DNA from: Cyclobacterium marinum DSM 745
GTDB taxonomy: Bacteria > Bacteroidota > Bacteroidia > Cytophagales > Cyclobacteriaceae
Reading direction: 5' to 3'
DNA length: 64,000 nt
Assembly (NCBI RefSeq): GCF_000222485.1
Contig: NC_015914.1
Location: forward strand, 3,640,001-3,704,000
The position numbers and the translations under genes were made by a program. Below, in pieces: positions 1 through 9,444 of this stretch (positions are counted from its first letter, which is position 1; every line of letters begins with the position of its first letter). Below the pieces are notes generated by a model. That model ran no database searches. It saw only the letters and a program-made list of their open reading frames with translations, and was not told the origin of the DNA.

Positions 1-714
1 TCCACAGGGTTTAAAGGAGATGAATTTAACGTTTATCGGGCATTGCGATCCATTAATCCTTCTCCCTATTTGTTTTATTTTGACTATGGGTCTTATAAGA
101 TTTTTGGAAGTAGCCCGGAAGCTCAAATCGTTGTAAAAGGTAGAAAAGCCACCATTTACCCAATTGCAGGAACATTTAAACGTACGGGCAATGATAAATC
201 CGATGCTGAATTAGCAGTAAAGCTTTATGATGACCCTAAAGAAAATTCAGAGCATGTAATGCTGGTAGATTTGGCCAGAAATGATTTAAGCCGATCTTCG
301 GAAAAGGTGAATGTGGAAGTTTTTAAAGAGATTCAATATTATTCCCATGTCATTCATTTGGTATCCAAAGTGACCGGGGATTTACCTGAAGGAGCCAATC
401 CCCTGCAACTTGTGGCGGATACCTTTCCTGCAGGCACCTTGTCGGGAGCACCCAAATACCGGGCCATGGAATTGATTGATAACCTTGAGAATAGTGCTAG
501 GAAGTTTTATGGTGGCGCCATAGGTTTTTTGGGTTTCAATGGAGATTTTAATCACGCCATTCTGATTCGTTCATTTGTATCAGAAAATAATCTTTTGCGA
601 TTTCAAGCAGGAGCAGGTGTAGTGGCCAAATCCTCCATAGAGAGTGAACTTCAAGAGGTTAGCAATAAGCTGGAAGCCTTGAGAGTTGCCCTCAAATCTG
701 CTGAGACAATTTAA
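1..714 (+). CDS. trpE: Anthranilate synthase component I, 3' part
   Basis: This is the C-terminal part of the chorismate-binding subunit that makes anthranilate with TrpG. The frame is open from base 1, so the gene starts upstream of the window; the TTG at 43 is internal. The family signature DTFPAGTLSGAPKYRAMELI is present, as are the conserved LVDLARNDL and GGAIGFLGF stretches of the chorismate-binding fold. The N-terminal domain that carries the tryptophan feedback site lies outside the window. The next gene, trpG, starts 22 bases downstream. Identification is firm; regulation cannot be judged because the promoter is not included. Confidence 0.95.
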   Translation, partial: STGFKGDEFNVYRALRSINPSPYLFYFDYGSYKIFGSSPEAQIVVKGRKATIYPIAGTFKRTGNDKSDAELAVKLYDDPKENSEHVMLVDLARNDLSRSSEKVNVEVFKEIQYYSHVIHLVSKVTGDLPEGANPLQLVADTFPAGTLSGAPKYRAMELIDNLENSARKFYGGAIGFLGFNGDFNHAILIRSFVSENNLLRFQAGAGVVAKSSIESELQEVSNKLEALRVALKSAETI

Positions 715-736
715 TTAATTAGAAAAGGATTTACAG

Positions 737-1318
737 ATGAAAATACTGGTACTGGACAATTATGATTCCTTCACCTATAACTTGGTGTATATTATCCGAG
801 AATTGGGGTATGGAAATTCAATGGATATCATTAGAAATGATAAAATAAGCCTGGAAGAGGTAGATGCTTATGACAAAATATTACTTTCCCCGGGCCCCGG
901 TCTCCCGTCCGAGGCAGGTATTATGCCTGACCTGATTAAAAAATATTCCCCAAGTAAAGATATTTTGGGAGTATGTCTTGGGCACCAGGCCATTGGGGAG
1001 GCTTTTGGCGCAGGGCTTATCAACCTTACAGAGGTTGTTCACGGTGTAGCAAGCAAAATCAAAATCAAACCTGATTTATTGTTTGAGGGTTTGCCTGAAT
1101 ATTTTACCGTAGGCAGGTACCACAGCTGGGTAATAGATGCCACCATGCTTCCTGATGAACTTGAAGTTACCTCCAAAACACCTGACGGACAGATTATGGC
1201 CATCAAGCACAAAGAATTTGAAGTACGTGGTTTGCAGTTTCATCCCGAGAGCATCCTCACCGAAAATGGGGTGCAAATAATAAAAAACTGGATTGAAGGT
1301 AAAAAAAATAACAATTAA
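737..1318 (+). CDS. trpG: Anthranilate synthase glutamine amidotransferase subunit
   Basis: This class I amidotransferase of 193 residues supplies ammonia from glutamine to TrpE. The catalytic triad is visible: Cys80 in GVCLGHQ, and His169 and Glu171 in FHPES. The oxyanion loop SPGPGLP starts near residue 51. The length is normal for a stand-alone TrpG. The stop codon overlaps the trpD start by one base (TAATG), which suggests translational coupling. A PabA role in folate synthesis is possible because such subunits are often shared, but the operon position favours TrpG. Confidence 0.95.
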   Translation: MKILVLDNYDSFTYNLVYIIRELGYGNSMDIIRNDKISLEEVDAYDKILLSPGPGLPSEAGIMPDLIKKYSPSKDILGVCLGHQAIGEAFGAGLINLTEVVHGVASKIKIKPDLLFEGLPEYFTVGRYHSWVIDATMLPDELEVTSKTPDGQIMAIKHKEFEVRGLQFHPESILTENGVQIIKNWIEGKKNNN

Positions 1319-2328
1319 TGAAAGAGATACTTAACCACCTGATAGAACACAAAACCCTCAGCAAAGAACAGGCAAAAGGGGTGTTGAAAGAAATGACTTC
1401 CGGTGAAGTTAATACCAGCCAAATGGCTGCTTTCTTGACCATATTTATGATGCGAAGCGTGCGGGTTGAAGAATTGATGGGATTTAGAGAAGCCATGCTT
1501 GAAAGATGTATCGCCGTAGACATCCCGGAATATGATGCCATTGATTTATGCGGTACCGGTGGGGATGGCAAAGATACCTTTAATGTATCTACCTTGGCAT
1601 CCTTTATCGTAGCAGGCGCAGGACAACCTGTAGCCAAACATGGAAATGTTGGTGTTTCCTCAGTCTGTGGATCTTCCAATCTTTTGGCTCATTTTGGCTA
1701 TGAGTTTACCAATGATGTGGAACAATTGAAAAGTAGTCTTGACAATGCAGGGATTTGCTTTTTGCATGCACCTCTATTTCATCCTGCCATGAAGCACATA
1801 GGTCCGGTACGCAAAGAGCTGGGAGTGAAAACATTCTTTAACATGTTGGGCCCTATGGTCAACCCAAGTTTCCCTAAAAAACAATTGGTGGGAGTTTTCA
1901 GTCTTGAACTTGCTCGTCTGTACGGTTACCTGTACCAAAACAATGATGTTAGGTTCAGTATTTTGCATGCATTGGATGGCTATGATGAAGTATCCTTGAC
2001 GGGTGATCTAAAATGGATTTCTAATGATGGTGAGAAAATTGTAAGTCCAGAGGAATTGGGCTTTAAAACCATAATGCCTGAAACCATTAAGGGAGGGACT
2101 ACAATTGAAGAATCGGCTGACATTTTCATGAATATCTTGAAAGGCAAGGGAAGTCCTGAACAAGAAGCAGTCGTAATAGCCAATGCCACCCTCGCCCTTA
2201 CCACCTCCAAGCCAAATTGGAGTCTTGATACCGCGAGAGACAAAGCCACAGAAACCCTTAAAAATGGCACAGCGCTGAAAGTTTTCAAAGAACTGATTAA
2301 TCCAAAAACCTCCATAAATATTAGTTGA
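1318..2328 (+). CDS. trpD: Anthranilate phosphoribosyltransferase
   Basis: It transfers phosphoribose from PRPP to anthranilate, the second step of tryptophan synthesis. The protein has 336 residues, the usual length. The PRPP-binding motif CGTGGDGKDTFNVST lies at residues 78-92, followed by KHGN near residue 107 and VSSVCGSSN. The start ATG shares one base with the trpG stop. The reading frame ends just before the trpC start, so the gene sits inside one polycistronic unit. Confidence 0.95.
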   Translation: MKEILNHLIEHKTLSKEQAKGVLKEMTSGEVNTSQMAAFLTIFMMRSVRVEELMGFREAMLERCIAVDIPEYDAIDLCGTGGDGKDTFNVSTLASFIVAGAGQPVAKHGNVGVSSVCGSSNLLAHFGYEFTNDVEQLKSSLDNAGICFLHAPLFHPAMKHIGPVRKELGVKTFFNMLGPMVNPSFPKKQLVGVFSLELARLYGYLYQNNDVRFSILHALDGYDEVSLTGDLKWISNDGEKIVSPEELGFKTIMPETIKGGTTIEESADIFMNILKGKGSPEQEAVVIANATLALTTSKPNWSLDTARDKATETLKNGTALKVFKELINPKTSINIS

Positions 2329-2330
2329 TA

Positions 2331-3152
2331 ATGAATATCCTTGAAAAAATAATAGCTCGAAAAAAGGAGGAAATTGCAGAACGGAAAGCCCTATTTCCTC
2401 AAAAATTACTGGAGAAAAGTTTGTTTTTCGAAGGTAATGTGGTTTCGATGAAAAAATATGTAACCCATCCTGAAAAGACCGGGATCATTGCTGAGTTCAA
2501 AAGAAGATCCCCTTCAAAAGGTCTTATCAATGGAACAGCCACAGTAGAGCAAACAACAATTGGTTATATGCAGGCCGGAGCTTCTGCATTGTCTGTATTG
2601 ACAGATAAGGACTTTTTTGGGGGAAGTGAAGCAGATCTTGGCCTGGCAAGGAAATTCAATTTCTGTCCGATCTTACGCAAAGATTTTATGGTCGATGAAT
2701 ACCAAATCATTGAGGCAAGGTCTATTGGTGCCGATTGTATTTTATTAATTGCAGCTGCCTTAACGCCAAAACGACTCAATGAATTGGCAGTTTTTGCAAA
2801 GGGCCTAGGCTTGGAGGTATTATTGGAAGTGCATGATGGAGAAGAGTTGGAAAAAAGCCTCAATGAACATGTGGACTTGGTAGGGGTAAACAACCGTAAC
2901 CTGAAGACTTTTGAAGTAAACATTCAGACCTCATTGGAATTGGTAGATTCCATTCCAAACACTTTTACCAAAATTTCGGAAAGTGGCCTTTCAGAACCGG
3001 CCACTTTGGTCCAATTAAAAAAGGCCGGATATGATGGGTTTTTGATCGGAGAAAACTTTATGAAAACCATTCGACCACATCAAGCTGCTTATAATTTTAT
3101 GCAACAATACAGGAAGTTATTGGCAGCTTCCAAAGGACAAATAGAGGCATGA
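2331..3152 (+). CDS. trpC: Indole-3-glycerol phosphate synthase
   Basis: It closes the indole ring of indole-3-glycerol phosphate. It is a single-domain TIM barrel of about 273 residues, not the TrpC-TrpF fusion of enterobacteria. The family motif EFKRRSPSKG is present, with VGVNNRNLKTF and the late ISESGL strand. A TTG two codons earlier (2325) is also in frame; I chose the ATG at 2331. The 3' end overlaps trpF by four bases (ATGA). Confidence 0.94.
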   Translation: MNILEKIIARKKEEIAERKALFPQKLLEKSLFFEGNVVSMKKYVTHPEKTGIIAEFKRRSPSKGLINGTATVEQTTIGYMQAGASALSVLTDKDFFGGSEADLGLARKFNFCPILRKDFMVDEYQIIEARSIGADCILLIAAALTPKRLNELAVFAKGLGLEVLLEVHDGEELEKSLNEHVDLVGVNNRNLKTFEVNIQTSLELVDSIPNTFTKISESGLSEPATLVQLKKAGYDGFLIGENFMKTIRPHQAAYNFMQQYRKLLAASKGQIEA

Positions 3153-3823
3153 TCATAAAGGTTTGCGGCATGGCTGAGCCTGATAATATTTCAGGCCTGT
3201 TGGGAATAGCGGAAGTCAATTGGATGGGGATGATATTTTATCCTCCTTCGGGACGTTATGTGCCTAAATTTGGTCAAGATGCAGCAGGATATAAAAGGGT
3301 ATCTTTACCCAAAGTGGGCGTGTTTGTCAATGAAAGCACTGAAGAAATCCTTAGAGTTGTGAAGGATTATGGCCTTTCCTTGGTGCAACTTCATGGAGAT
3401 GAGGCTCCGAGCCAACTTCAAGCACTCAGAGAAAGAACCAAGGTAAAAGTGATAAAGGTTTTTAGAGTGGGAGCGGATTGGAACTGGAAGTCTTTGGAAG
3501 CCTATAAAGATCTGGTTGATTATTTCCTTTTTGATACTGATGGGCCTTCCTATGGAGGTACTGGTCATCAATTCAATTGGGAAATATTAGAAAGCTATCC
3601 TTATGAAACACCTTTTCTATTAAGTGGAGGGATAGCACCAAAAGATGTAGAAAATCTTTTGGCTTGTTACAAGGCTTATCCTGCAATGGTTGGAATTGAC
3701 ATTAACTCAAAATTTGAAATTTCCAAAGGTGTCAAAGATTTGGAAAAAATAAAGACATTTACGGCAGCGATCAGCGATAAAGCTGCCACAGCGAAAAAAA
3801 AGAAAACCAATGATAAAGATTGA
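3149..3823 (+). CDS. trpF: Phosphoribosylanthranilate isomerase
   Basis: It performs the Amadori rearrangement of phosphoribosylanthranilate. The N-terminal strand reads IIKVCGM with the catalytic Cys at residue 6; [13 protein letters not shown] and the phosphate-binding LSGGI follow. It has 224 residues, slightly longer than usual because of a lysine-rich tail of about 15 residues (KKKK near the end). That tail is the part that overlaps the trpB start by 14 bases, so it may be a by-product of the overlap. Confidence 0.93.
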   Translation: MIIKVCGMAEPDNISGLLGIAEVNWMGMIFYPPSGRYVPKFGQDAAGYKRVSLPKVGVFVNESTEEILRVVKDYGLSLVQLHGDEAPSQLQALRERTKVKVIKVFRVGADWNWKSLEAYKDLVDYFLFDTDGPSYGGTGHQFNWEILESYPYETPFLLSGGIAPKDVENLLACYKAYPAMVGIDINSKFEISKGVKDLEKIKTFTAAISDKAATAKKKKTNDKD

Positions 3824-4988
3824 TGAAAATGGATTTTATGGCGATTTTGGGGGAGCCTACATCCCGGAGATGCTGTATCCCAACATTGAAGAGCTTAGAG
3901 AGAATTATGAGCAAATAATGGCTTCTGAGGAATTTAAGGAGGAATTTGACCGCTTGCTCAAAGATTATGTGGGCAGACCTACTCCTTTGTTCTATGCCGA
4001 AAGACTATCGAAAGAATATGGGGCAAAAATCTACCTAAAAAGGGAGGACCTTTGTCATACCGGTGCCCATAAAATTAACAATACCATAGGTCAAATAATA
4101 CTGGCAAAAAAACTCAATAAAAAGCGGATAATTGCCGAAACCGGTGCAGGGCAACACGGCGTAGCAACAGCTACTGTGTGTGCCTTAATGGGAATGGAAT
4201 GTACGGTCTATATGGGCGCCATTGATATGGAGCGACAAAAACCAAACGTAGAACGTATGCGTATCCTAGGTGCCACTGTGGTACCGGCCAATTCCGGTAG
4301 TAAAACCCTGAAAGATGCGACCAATGAGGCCATGCGACAGTGGATCAATAACCCGGTTGATACGCATTATATCATCGGATCAGTGGTGGGACCTCATCCA
4401 TATCCTGAAATGGTTGCCAGGTTTCAGTCGGTTATTTCTGCTGAGATCAAGACCCAACTGTTAGAAAAAGAGGGTAAAGATAGTCCGGATATTGTAGTCG
4501 CCTGCGTAGGAGGGGGAAGCAATGCTGCAGGAGCATTTTTTCATTATTACAATGATGAAAAAGTGAGATTAATAGCCGTGGAAGCTGCCGGTCTTGGTGT
4601 AAGCTCCGGCAAGTCGGCAGCCACTACCCAACTGGGAAAACCTGGCATCCTTCATGGAAGCAAGACATTACTAATGCAAACGGAAGATGGACAGGTAGTG
4701 GAGCCTCATAGTATTTCTGCAGGCTTGGATTATCCTGGAATAGGTCCTGTACATGCCCATTTATTTGCTTCAGGAAGAGGAGAGTTTTTGGCGGTAGAAG
4801 ATGAAGATGCGATGAAAGCAGGGATAGAATTGAGCCGGCTGGAAGGTATTATACCTGCCATAGAATCAGCGCATGCTCTTTCTGCCTTGAACCAGTTGAA
4901 ATTCAAAACATCAGATATTATTGTAATCAATCTGTCAGGAAGAGGGGACAAGGATTTGGAAACATATATTAAATGGGGTAATTATTAA
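3810..4988 (+). CDS. trpB: Tryptophan synthase beta chain
   Basis: This PLP enzyme condenses indole with serine. The protein has 392 residues and is of the TrpB1 type. The PLP lysine is K88 in HTGAHKINN. The glycine-rich phosphate loop GGGSNAAG is present near residue 235. The gene begins 14 bases inside trpF and ends one base into trpA (TAATG), keeping the alpha and beta chains coupled. Confidence 0.96.
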   Translation: MIKIDENGFYGDFGGAYIPEMLYPNIEELRENYEQIMASEEFKEEFDRLLKDYVGRPTPLFYAERLSKEYGAKIYLKREDLCHTGAHKINNTIGQIILAKKLNKKRIIAETGAGQHGVATATVCALMGMECTVYMGAIDMERQKPNVERMRILGATVVPANSGSKTLKDATNEAMRQWINNPVDTHYIIGSVVGPHPYPEMVARFQSVISAEIKTQLLEKEGKDSPDIVVACVGGGSNAAGAFFHYYNDEKVRLIAVEAAGLGVSSGKSAATTQLGKPGILHGSKTLLMQTEDGQVVEPHSISAGLDYPGIGPVHAHLFASGRGEFLAVEDEDAMKAGIELSRLEGIIPAIESAHALSALNQLKFKTSDIIVINLSGRGDKDLETYIKWGNY

Positions 4989-5767
4989 TGGCCATGAATC
5001 GAATAGACGAATTATTTAAAAATAAGGATGGCAATATCCTTTCTATATACTTTACAGCTGGCTTCCCTAATTTGGACGACACCGTCGGAATCATGGAAGC
5101 CATAGAGGAAGCAGGGGCAGATATTATTGAAATAGGTATACCCTATTCTGACCCTGTTGCCGATGGTCCTACCATTCAAGATAGCAACAATGTTGCCTTG
5201 AACAATGGGATGACACTGAAATTGTTATTTACTCAATTGGAGGGATTAAGAAGCAAATTAAATATTCCTGTGGTATTGATGGGGTATCTAAATCCTATTG
5301 TTCAATATGGAATGGATGCATTCTGCAAAAAATGTCAGGAAGTAGGCGTTGATGGAGTGATTATTCCTGACTTGCCAATGCAACAATATACTGATTCCTA
5401 TAAAGAATTGTTTGATAATTATAACCTTAGAAACACTTTCTTAATTTCTCCTCAGACTTCTGAAAAAAGGATTCGAGAAATCGATAACAAGACAGATGGA
5501 TTTATCTATATGGTCTCATCTGCAAGTATTACAGGAGCTAAAAAAGAGGTTACTCCGGAGCAAATAGCTTATTTCGAGAGGGTAAGGGACATGGGACTAA
5601 AAAATCCACGATTGATCGGTTTTGGTATCTCAGACAAAGCTTCCTTTACAACCGCCTCAACTTATTCCCATGGAGCAATTATTGGAAGTGCTTTCATCAA
5701 TGTTGTCAAGGAAGCAAAATCCCTTAGTGAAGAAATCAAAACATTTATAAAAGGCGTCATATCATGA
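4988..5767 (+). CDS. trpA: Tryptophan synthase alpha chain
   Basis: It cleaves indole-3-glycerol phosphate to indole and glyceraldehyde-3-phosphate. It has 259 residues forming a TIM barrel. The catalytic acids are E48 and D59 in EIGIPYSDPVADGP, matching E49 and D60 of the Salmonella enzyme. A second ATG lies two codons in, so the exact start is uncertain by two residues. The stop overlaps the next gene by four bases. Confidence 0.95.
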   Translation: MAMNRIDELFKNKDGNILSIYFTAGFPNLDDTVGIMEAIEEAGADIIEIGIPYSDPVADGPTIQDSNNVALNNGMTLKLLFTQLEGLRSKLNIPVVLMGYLNPIVQYGMDAFCKKCQEVGVDGVIIPDLPMQQYTDSYKELFDNYNLRNTFLISPQTSEKRIREIDNKTDGFIYMVSSASITGAKKEVTPEQIAYFERVRDMGLKNPRLIGFGISDKASFTTASTYSHGAIIGSAFINVVKEAKSLSEEIKTFIKGVIS

Positions 5768-6783
5768 TCGTACAGCTAAAGACAGACATTAGTCTTCTAC
5801 AAACCCAAAATTTAATTGAAAAGATCAATGGTATCGGCTATAAAGTTACTGAGGTAAAAACACAAGCCGGAAATTACCTGATAGGTATAGGAAAGGCTGC
5901 CTATGACATTAGAAAAATTGGAGCCATGGATGGTATTTTAGACATCCACGTGGTGTCTGATGAATACAAACTGGTATCTAAAAAGTGGAAAGCAAAACCA
6001 ACCTCTATTGATCTTGGAGATGGAATTGAAATAAAAGATGGTGATATGGCCATAATATCCGGTCCATGTTCCATAGAATCCGAAGAACAAATACAGCGGG
6101 TAATTGCTCACCTAAAAGAAAACAAGGTAAGCATGATGCGAGGAGGAGTATTCAAACCCAGAAGCAGTCCCTATGCATTTAGAGGGCTGGGCATGGATGG
6201 ACTTAAGCTCTGGTACAAGCATGCAAAAGCTGCAGGAATTAAAATTGTAACTGAAGTCATGCAGGTTTCCCAGATAGAAGAGATGCACGATTATGTGGAT
6301 ATTTTTCAAGTGGGAGCAAGAAATACCCAAAACTTTAACCTTTTGGATGAATTAGGTAAAATTGATAAAGCCGTATTAATTAAAAGGGGGATTTCCGGAA
6401 CCATTGAGGAACTGCTTCAATCCGCAGAATATGTATTTTCTGGAGGCAACGAGAAACTTATTCTTTGTGAACGTGGAATCCGTACCTACGAAAGGGCAAG
6501 TAGAAATACCTTAGACCTGAACGCGGTTCCTATTCTAAAATCTAAATCGCATTTGCCGGTGGTGGTAGATCCTTCCCATGGTATTGGTATTCGGGATTTT
6601 GTACCGCAAATGGCTTTGGCAGGAGTGATGGCAGGAGCAGATGGTATAATTTACGAATCGCATGAGCATCCGGATAAAGCATATTCTGATGGGCAGCAGA
6701 CATTGAACTTCACCCAAAGTAGCGACCTGATTGGCTATATTAGGAAAATCTTTGAAATGAGAAAATCATTTGATTTGCACTAA
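5764..6783 (+). CDS. aroF: DAHP synthase (3-deoxy-7-phosphoheptulonate synthase), Thermotoga-like type
   Basis: It condenses phosphoenolpyruvate and erythrose-4-phosphate, the entry step of the shikimate pathway. It has 339 residues: a ferredoxin-like N-terminal regulatory domain (about 1-75, starting MIVQLKTDIS) and a TIM barrel with ISGPCSIES, RGGVFKPRSSPYAFRGLG, LCERGIRTYE and VVDPSHG. Layout and motifs resemble the Thermotoga maritima enzyme, in which the N-terminal domain mediates feedback inhibition. There is no fused chorismate mutase, unlike some Bacteroidota homologues. Being the last gene of the trp operon, with a four-base overlap, ties precursor supply to tryptophan synthesis. Confidence 0.93.
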   Translation: MIVQLKTDISLLQTQNLIEKINGIGYKVTEVKTQAGNYLIGIGKAAYDIRKIGAMDGILDIHVVSDEYKLVSKKWKAKPTSIDLGDGIEIKDGDMAIISGPCSIESEEQIQRVIAHLKENKVSMMRGGVFKPRSSPYAFRGLGMDGLKLWYKHAKAAGIKIVTEVMQVSQIEEMHDYVDIFQVGARNTQNFNLLDELGKIDKAVLIKRGISGTIEELLQSAEYVFSGGNEKLILCERGIRTYERASRNTLDLNAVPILKSKSHLPVVVDPSHGIGIRDFVPQMALAGVMAGADGIIYESHEHPDKAYSDGQQTLNFTQSSDLIGYIRKIFEMRKSFDLH

Positions 6784-7070
6784 GCCTTTGTCCGTGGATG
6801 GGTTAGTTTATTTTGCAGTTTAATAACCGGTTGTAGATCAGTTGAGTATTATTGGTTTGTCAGCATTGTAGTTTTTCTATAATGCTGACAAAATCTTTGT
6901 GCCAGCAGGTGGCAATAGGTTTAAATCGGATTGGGTGGTCATCCCTCTTTTGGGCTAGCGGTTTTTCCAAGAGATGCTATCCCATATTCAGTAAAAGTCA
7001 CTCCATTGGTGAAAGCTCAAATCTCCCTTGCCAAGGAGGAAAAGGGGGATTTTTCGATCCCCATATTTTG

Positions 7071-7123
7071 GAGATTCCTTCGCCTTCTAACGCGCAAGGC
7101 CCTCGCAAAGTCTTGGAATGACG
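7071..7123. repeat. 53-bp direct repeat, copy 1
   Basis: It begins GAGATTCCTTCGCCTT and ends GGAATGACG. The second copy at 7815-7867 has the same length with a handful of substitutions. Its tail, AAAGTCTTGGAATGACG, recurs exactly at 7406-7422. Confidence 0.8.
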
Positions 7124-7132
7124 TTTTGTGGT

Positions 7133-7151
7133 CCCTGAGCTTGTCGAAGGG
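7133..7151. repeat. REP-like interrupted palindrome
   Basis: The sequence CCCTGAGCTTGTCGAAGGG is a near-palindrome. Similar short sequences are scattered between genes in many bacterial genomes; that comparison is from memory and was not searched here. Confidence 0.5.
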
Positions 7152-7336
7152 CCTTACAACTTTCACCGCACAAGGTACTAAGTCTACCGACAAAAGCTTT
7201 TAAAAACCAGGGTTAAAGGGCCACCGGCATTAGCGAAAAGCCGGTTTCACTATTGAGCATATTGTAGGCTAATGCGCTAAAAAACCAACTGATTTACACC
7301 CCGTGTTGCACCTCCTTCGTCGGCTTACCCGGGGCT

Positions 7337-7349
7337 ACAAAGATTGCAC
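7337..7349. repeat. Short repeat module ACAAAGATTGCAC, copy 1
   Basis: ACAAAGATTGCAC followed by a CTCTGGAGTGG-like stretch recurs at 7877-7889 followed by CGCTGGACTGCGG. In both places it is followed by a poorly conserved TGCCATC block about 25-40 bases on. Confidence 0.55.
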
Positions 7350-7627
7350 TCCTCTGGAGTGGCTGCATTGGGTATTGCCATCCTAATTCTGAGCTTTTAT
7401 AATGTAAAGTCTTGGAATGACGTATATTTTAATTCTGCCTTGTAGATTTTCGGGGTTAAGAAATTTAAGAAGCGATGGGAAAGGCACAGGCATGGTTGGA
7501 ATAGGATTTAGAGGATGAGCCTCTAGAAATAGCAATTGTTAAAGGCGAAACCTTAAATACCGGAGTTTGCCTGTGTGAGGGAGGCCTTAAATTTTAGCCG
7601 AAAAGATACACAGCGGCGGGGTTTTTG

Positions 7628-7658
7628 CTTACTTTTTGACCTGCAGCAAAAAAGTAAG
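7628..7658. repeat. Hairpin in the repeat mosaic
   Basis: CTTACTTTTT (7628-7637) pairs with AAAAAGTAAG (7649-7658) around a GACCTGCAGCA loop. There is no T-tract placed to serve a neighbouring gene, so I read it as part of a repeat and not as a terminator. Confidence 0.5.
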
Positions 7659-7814
7659 AATCGAAATGGGGAAAGAATCGGTAAAGCTATAGTAACCGTT
7701 TCTTACCAACGCAGAATGGCCTCACCAAGCCTCGGATTGACGTGGAAAGGCCTAACTGCGAACCCTTATAGAAGGTCCGTGTGAAGGCAAGGGTGTGGCA
7801 GTCTCTCCACTGTT

Positions 7815-7867
7815 GAGATTCCTTCGCCTTCCAACGCAGAAGGCCCTATCAAAGTCACGGAATGACG
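7815..7867. repeat. 53-bp direct repeat, copy 2
   Basis: Same length and ends as 7071-7123 with scattered substitutions. It shows that the region grew by duplication or repeated insertion of one module. Confidence 0.8.
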
Positions 7868-8019
7868 AATTATACCACAAAGATTGCACACCGCTGGACT
7901 GCGGCATTGATGCCATCTTGATTACTGTGTTTTTAAAATGTTAATTCTCGTAAATGCGATTTACCCATAATTTTAAGTGGATAATTTTGAAATTATTTTA
8001 ACGCCTAATTGAAGGTGTA

Positions 8020-8481
8020 TTACATAATTTTTGGGTTAATGGATGAAAAATACACCCAAGCAATAAATAAAACTTGTAGGGGTATTCTGAACCATAAATA
8101 AGCCGGACCATTACCTTCATGTGTTGCATTTTGATAATCGATCTGTTCCAATGAAGCCTTGATATTAGCAGGCAGTAGCAGGATAAAAAAAATGATCAGT
8201 AAGCTGGCTGTGGCTGTTTTAAACTGAGGCACATGTAGTCCTATAGCTCCAAGGATTTCGATTATGCCTGTAAAATAAACAAGCTCTTTTTTGTAGGGTA
8301 TGAAGTCAGGAACCATCATTGCCATTCCATCTGTGAACATAAAGTGTCCCAAAGCGGTGAAAAGTAACATGACTGAGAAGCCTATCCTGGCTGCTAGAGA
8401 GTAATTATAAACGCCATGTACAAGCTTTATGTATCCAATTGAAAATACAGTTATTGTGATTAAAAGGAGAAAAGGTTTCAT
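8020..8481 (-). CDS. DoxX-like membrane protein
   Basis: A 153-residue inner-membrane protein with about four hydrophobic segments (near 1-20, 30-48, 66-84 and 90-105, with a further one near the C terminus). The spacing and the central ALGHFMFTDGMAMMVPDFIPY stretch (written here in part) fit the DoxX/DoxD-like family, whose members have varied or unknown roles. It lies just downstream of the Crp/Fnr regulator on the same strand (gap about 50 bases) and is probably cotranscribed with it. No substrate can be assigned. Confidence 0.7.
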   Translation of the reverse strand: MKPFLLLITITVFSIGYIKLVHGVYNYSLAARIGFSVMLLFTALGHFMFTDGMAMMVPDFIPYKKELVYFTGIIEILGAIGLHVPQFKTATASLLIIFFILLLPANIKASLEQIDYQNATHEGNGPAYLWFRIPLQVLFIAWVYFSSINPKIM

Positions 8482-8532
8482 GTTTTTTTTCCAAAGGTGG
8501 GGAAAATTTTTCCTTGAGAAAATGAACCTAAG

Positions 8533-9099
8533 TTAAGAAATTCGCTTTCTTATTCTGCTTAATGCTTGAGGCGTTACTCCTACGTAAGAGGCAATGTATT
8601 TGAGAGGGATTTCTAAGATTAGGTTGGGCCGTTTTTTAAAGAGCTCCCTGTACCTTTCTTCAGCGGTTTGTTCTAAAAAGGAAAGTTCTCTACCGGATTT
8701 TATCAAAAATTGGCTTTCTGCAGCCAACCTTCCTATTGTATTTCCAACATTGGTGTTGGCGTAAACAAACTGTAAGTCTTCATGAGAAATGCGCCAAAGA
8801 GTTGTTGGGGTCATGGTTTCCACTTGATAAGTACAAGGTTGTCTACTTAAAAAGGAATCATAAGCACTGACAAATTGCCCTTGAAAGCAGAAGCCAAAAG
8901 TTAAATCATTGTCTATTTTGGGAATAAATAGCCTGACAACACCTTTTTCGATAAAAGACAAATGAGATTCTGTCTCTCCAGCTTTCAACAGACTGAATTT
9001 TTTAGGATAATCGGTTTTCTTAAGCTTGGAAGAAAAAATGCCCCAATCTTTGTCAGAAATACCCACCAGTTGCTCAAAATAATTTCTTATCTGCTCCAT
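8533..9099 (-). CDS. Crp/Fnr-family transcriptional regulator
   Basis: The protein has 188 residues. Residues about 20-115 form a cyclic-nucleotide-binding-type beta barrel ([20 protein letters not shown]). Residues about 140-188 carry a short helix-turn-helix, ending [20 protein letters not shown]. No Fe-S cysteine cluster is seen, so FNR-type oxygen sensing is unlikely. The ligand is unknown; many Bacteroidota paralogues lack a clear cAMP site. It may control the DoxX gene downstream. Confidence 0.85.
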   Translation of the reverse strand: MEQIRNYFEQLVGISDKDWGIFSSKLKKTDYPKKFSLLKAGETESHLSFIEKGVVRLFIPKIDNDLTFGFCFQGQFVSAYDSFLSRQPCTYQVETMTPTTLWRISHEDLQFVYANTNVGNTIGRLAAESQFLIKSGRELSFLEQTAEERYRELFKKRPNLILEIPLKYIASYVGVTPQALSRIRKRIS

Positions 9100-9444
9100 A
9101 TTACTGTTTTGCGGATTTCTGAAGTAAAATAGTGTAAAACATTAAGGTATCAATGGGTAGTAAACTTTCCAACAAAATAGCATGAATAAAAGAATAGATT
9201 TTAAATGAGTTTGTTCGGATACTTCCATTTTACGGAAGTCCTTACTTAGCTCTTTGGAGCTTTTAACAAATATTAAATTATATAAAGTGGTGTAATTCAG
9301 TGTTTATCGTTTTTTTTGGTTGGCTCTCTTCCAAAGAGCAATGAAATTACAATCCTTTGCTAAAAAGATTCGTTTATTATCTAAGTAAGCTTTTACCGGA
9401 TCAAGTGAATCCGGATAAAGCCGATCCAATTTTTGAGAAGTAAG
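9100..9444. other. Divergent intergenic region upstream of phhA
   Basis: 345 bases between two divergent genes. A perfect 10-bp inverted repeat, GCTCTTTGGA (9249-9258) and TCCAAAGAGC (9330-9339), lies about 110 bases before phhA, and each arm sits in a smaller hairpin. It could bind a regulator of phhA. I see no clear promoter. Confidence 0.5.

Larger units (their letters stand above)
6784..8019. other. Gene-free repeat mosaic between the trp operon and the DoxX gene
   Basis: About 1.2 kb without a convincing gene. The open frames here (about 60-90 codons) resemble no protein family I know and run through repeated DNA. Visible modules are a 53-bp unit in two copies, a shorter module with ACAAAGATTGCAC in two copies, a third partial AAAGTCTTGGAATGACG (7406-7422), a 19-bp interrupted palindrome and a long hairpin. 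The modules look like degenerate dispersed repeats rather than a decayed gene. Confidence 0.7.

Noticed and set aside
6852..7203. Overlapping open frames of about 90 codons after the trp operon
   Set aside because: They run through repeat sequence in two frames, have no recognisable family and no start context.
7575..7784. 69-codon frame in the repeat mosaic
   Set aside because: It covers the hairpin repeat; the peptide is basic and featureless, typical of translated repeat DNA.
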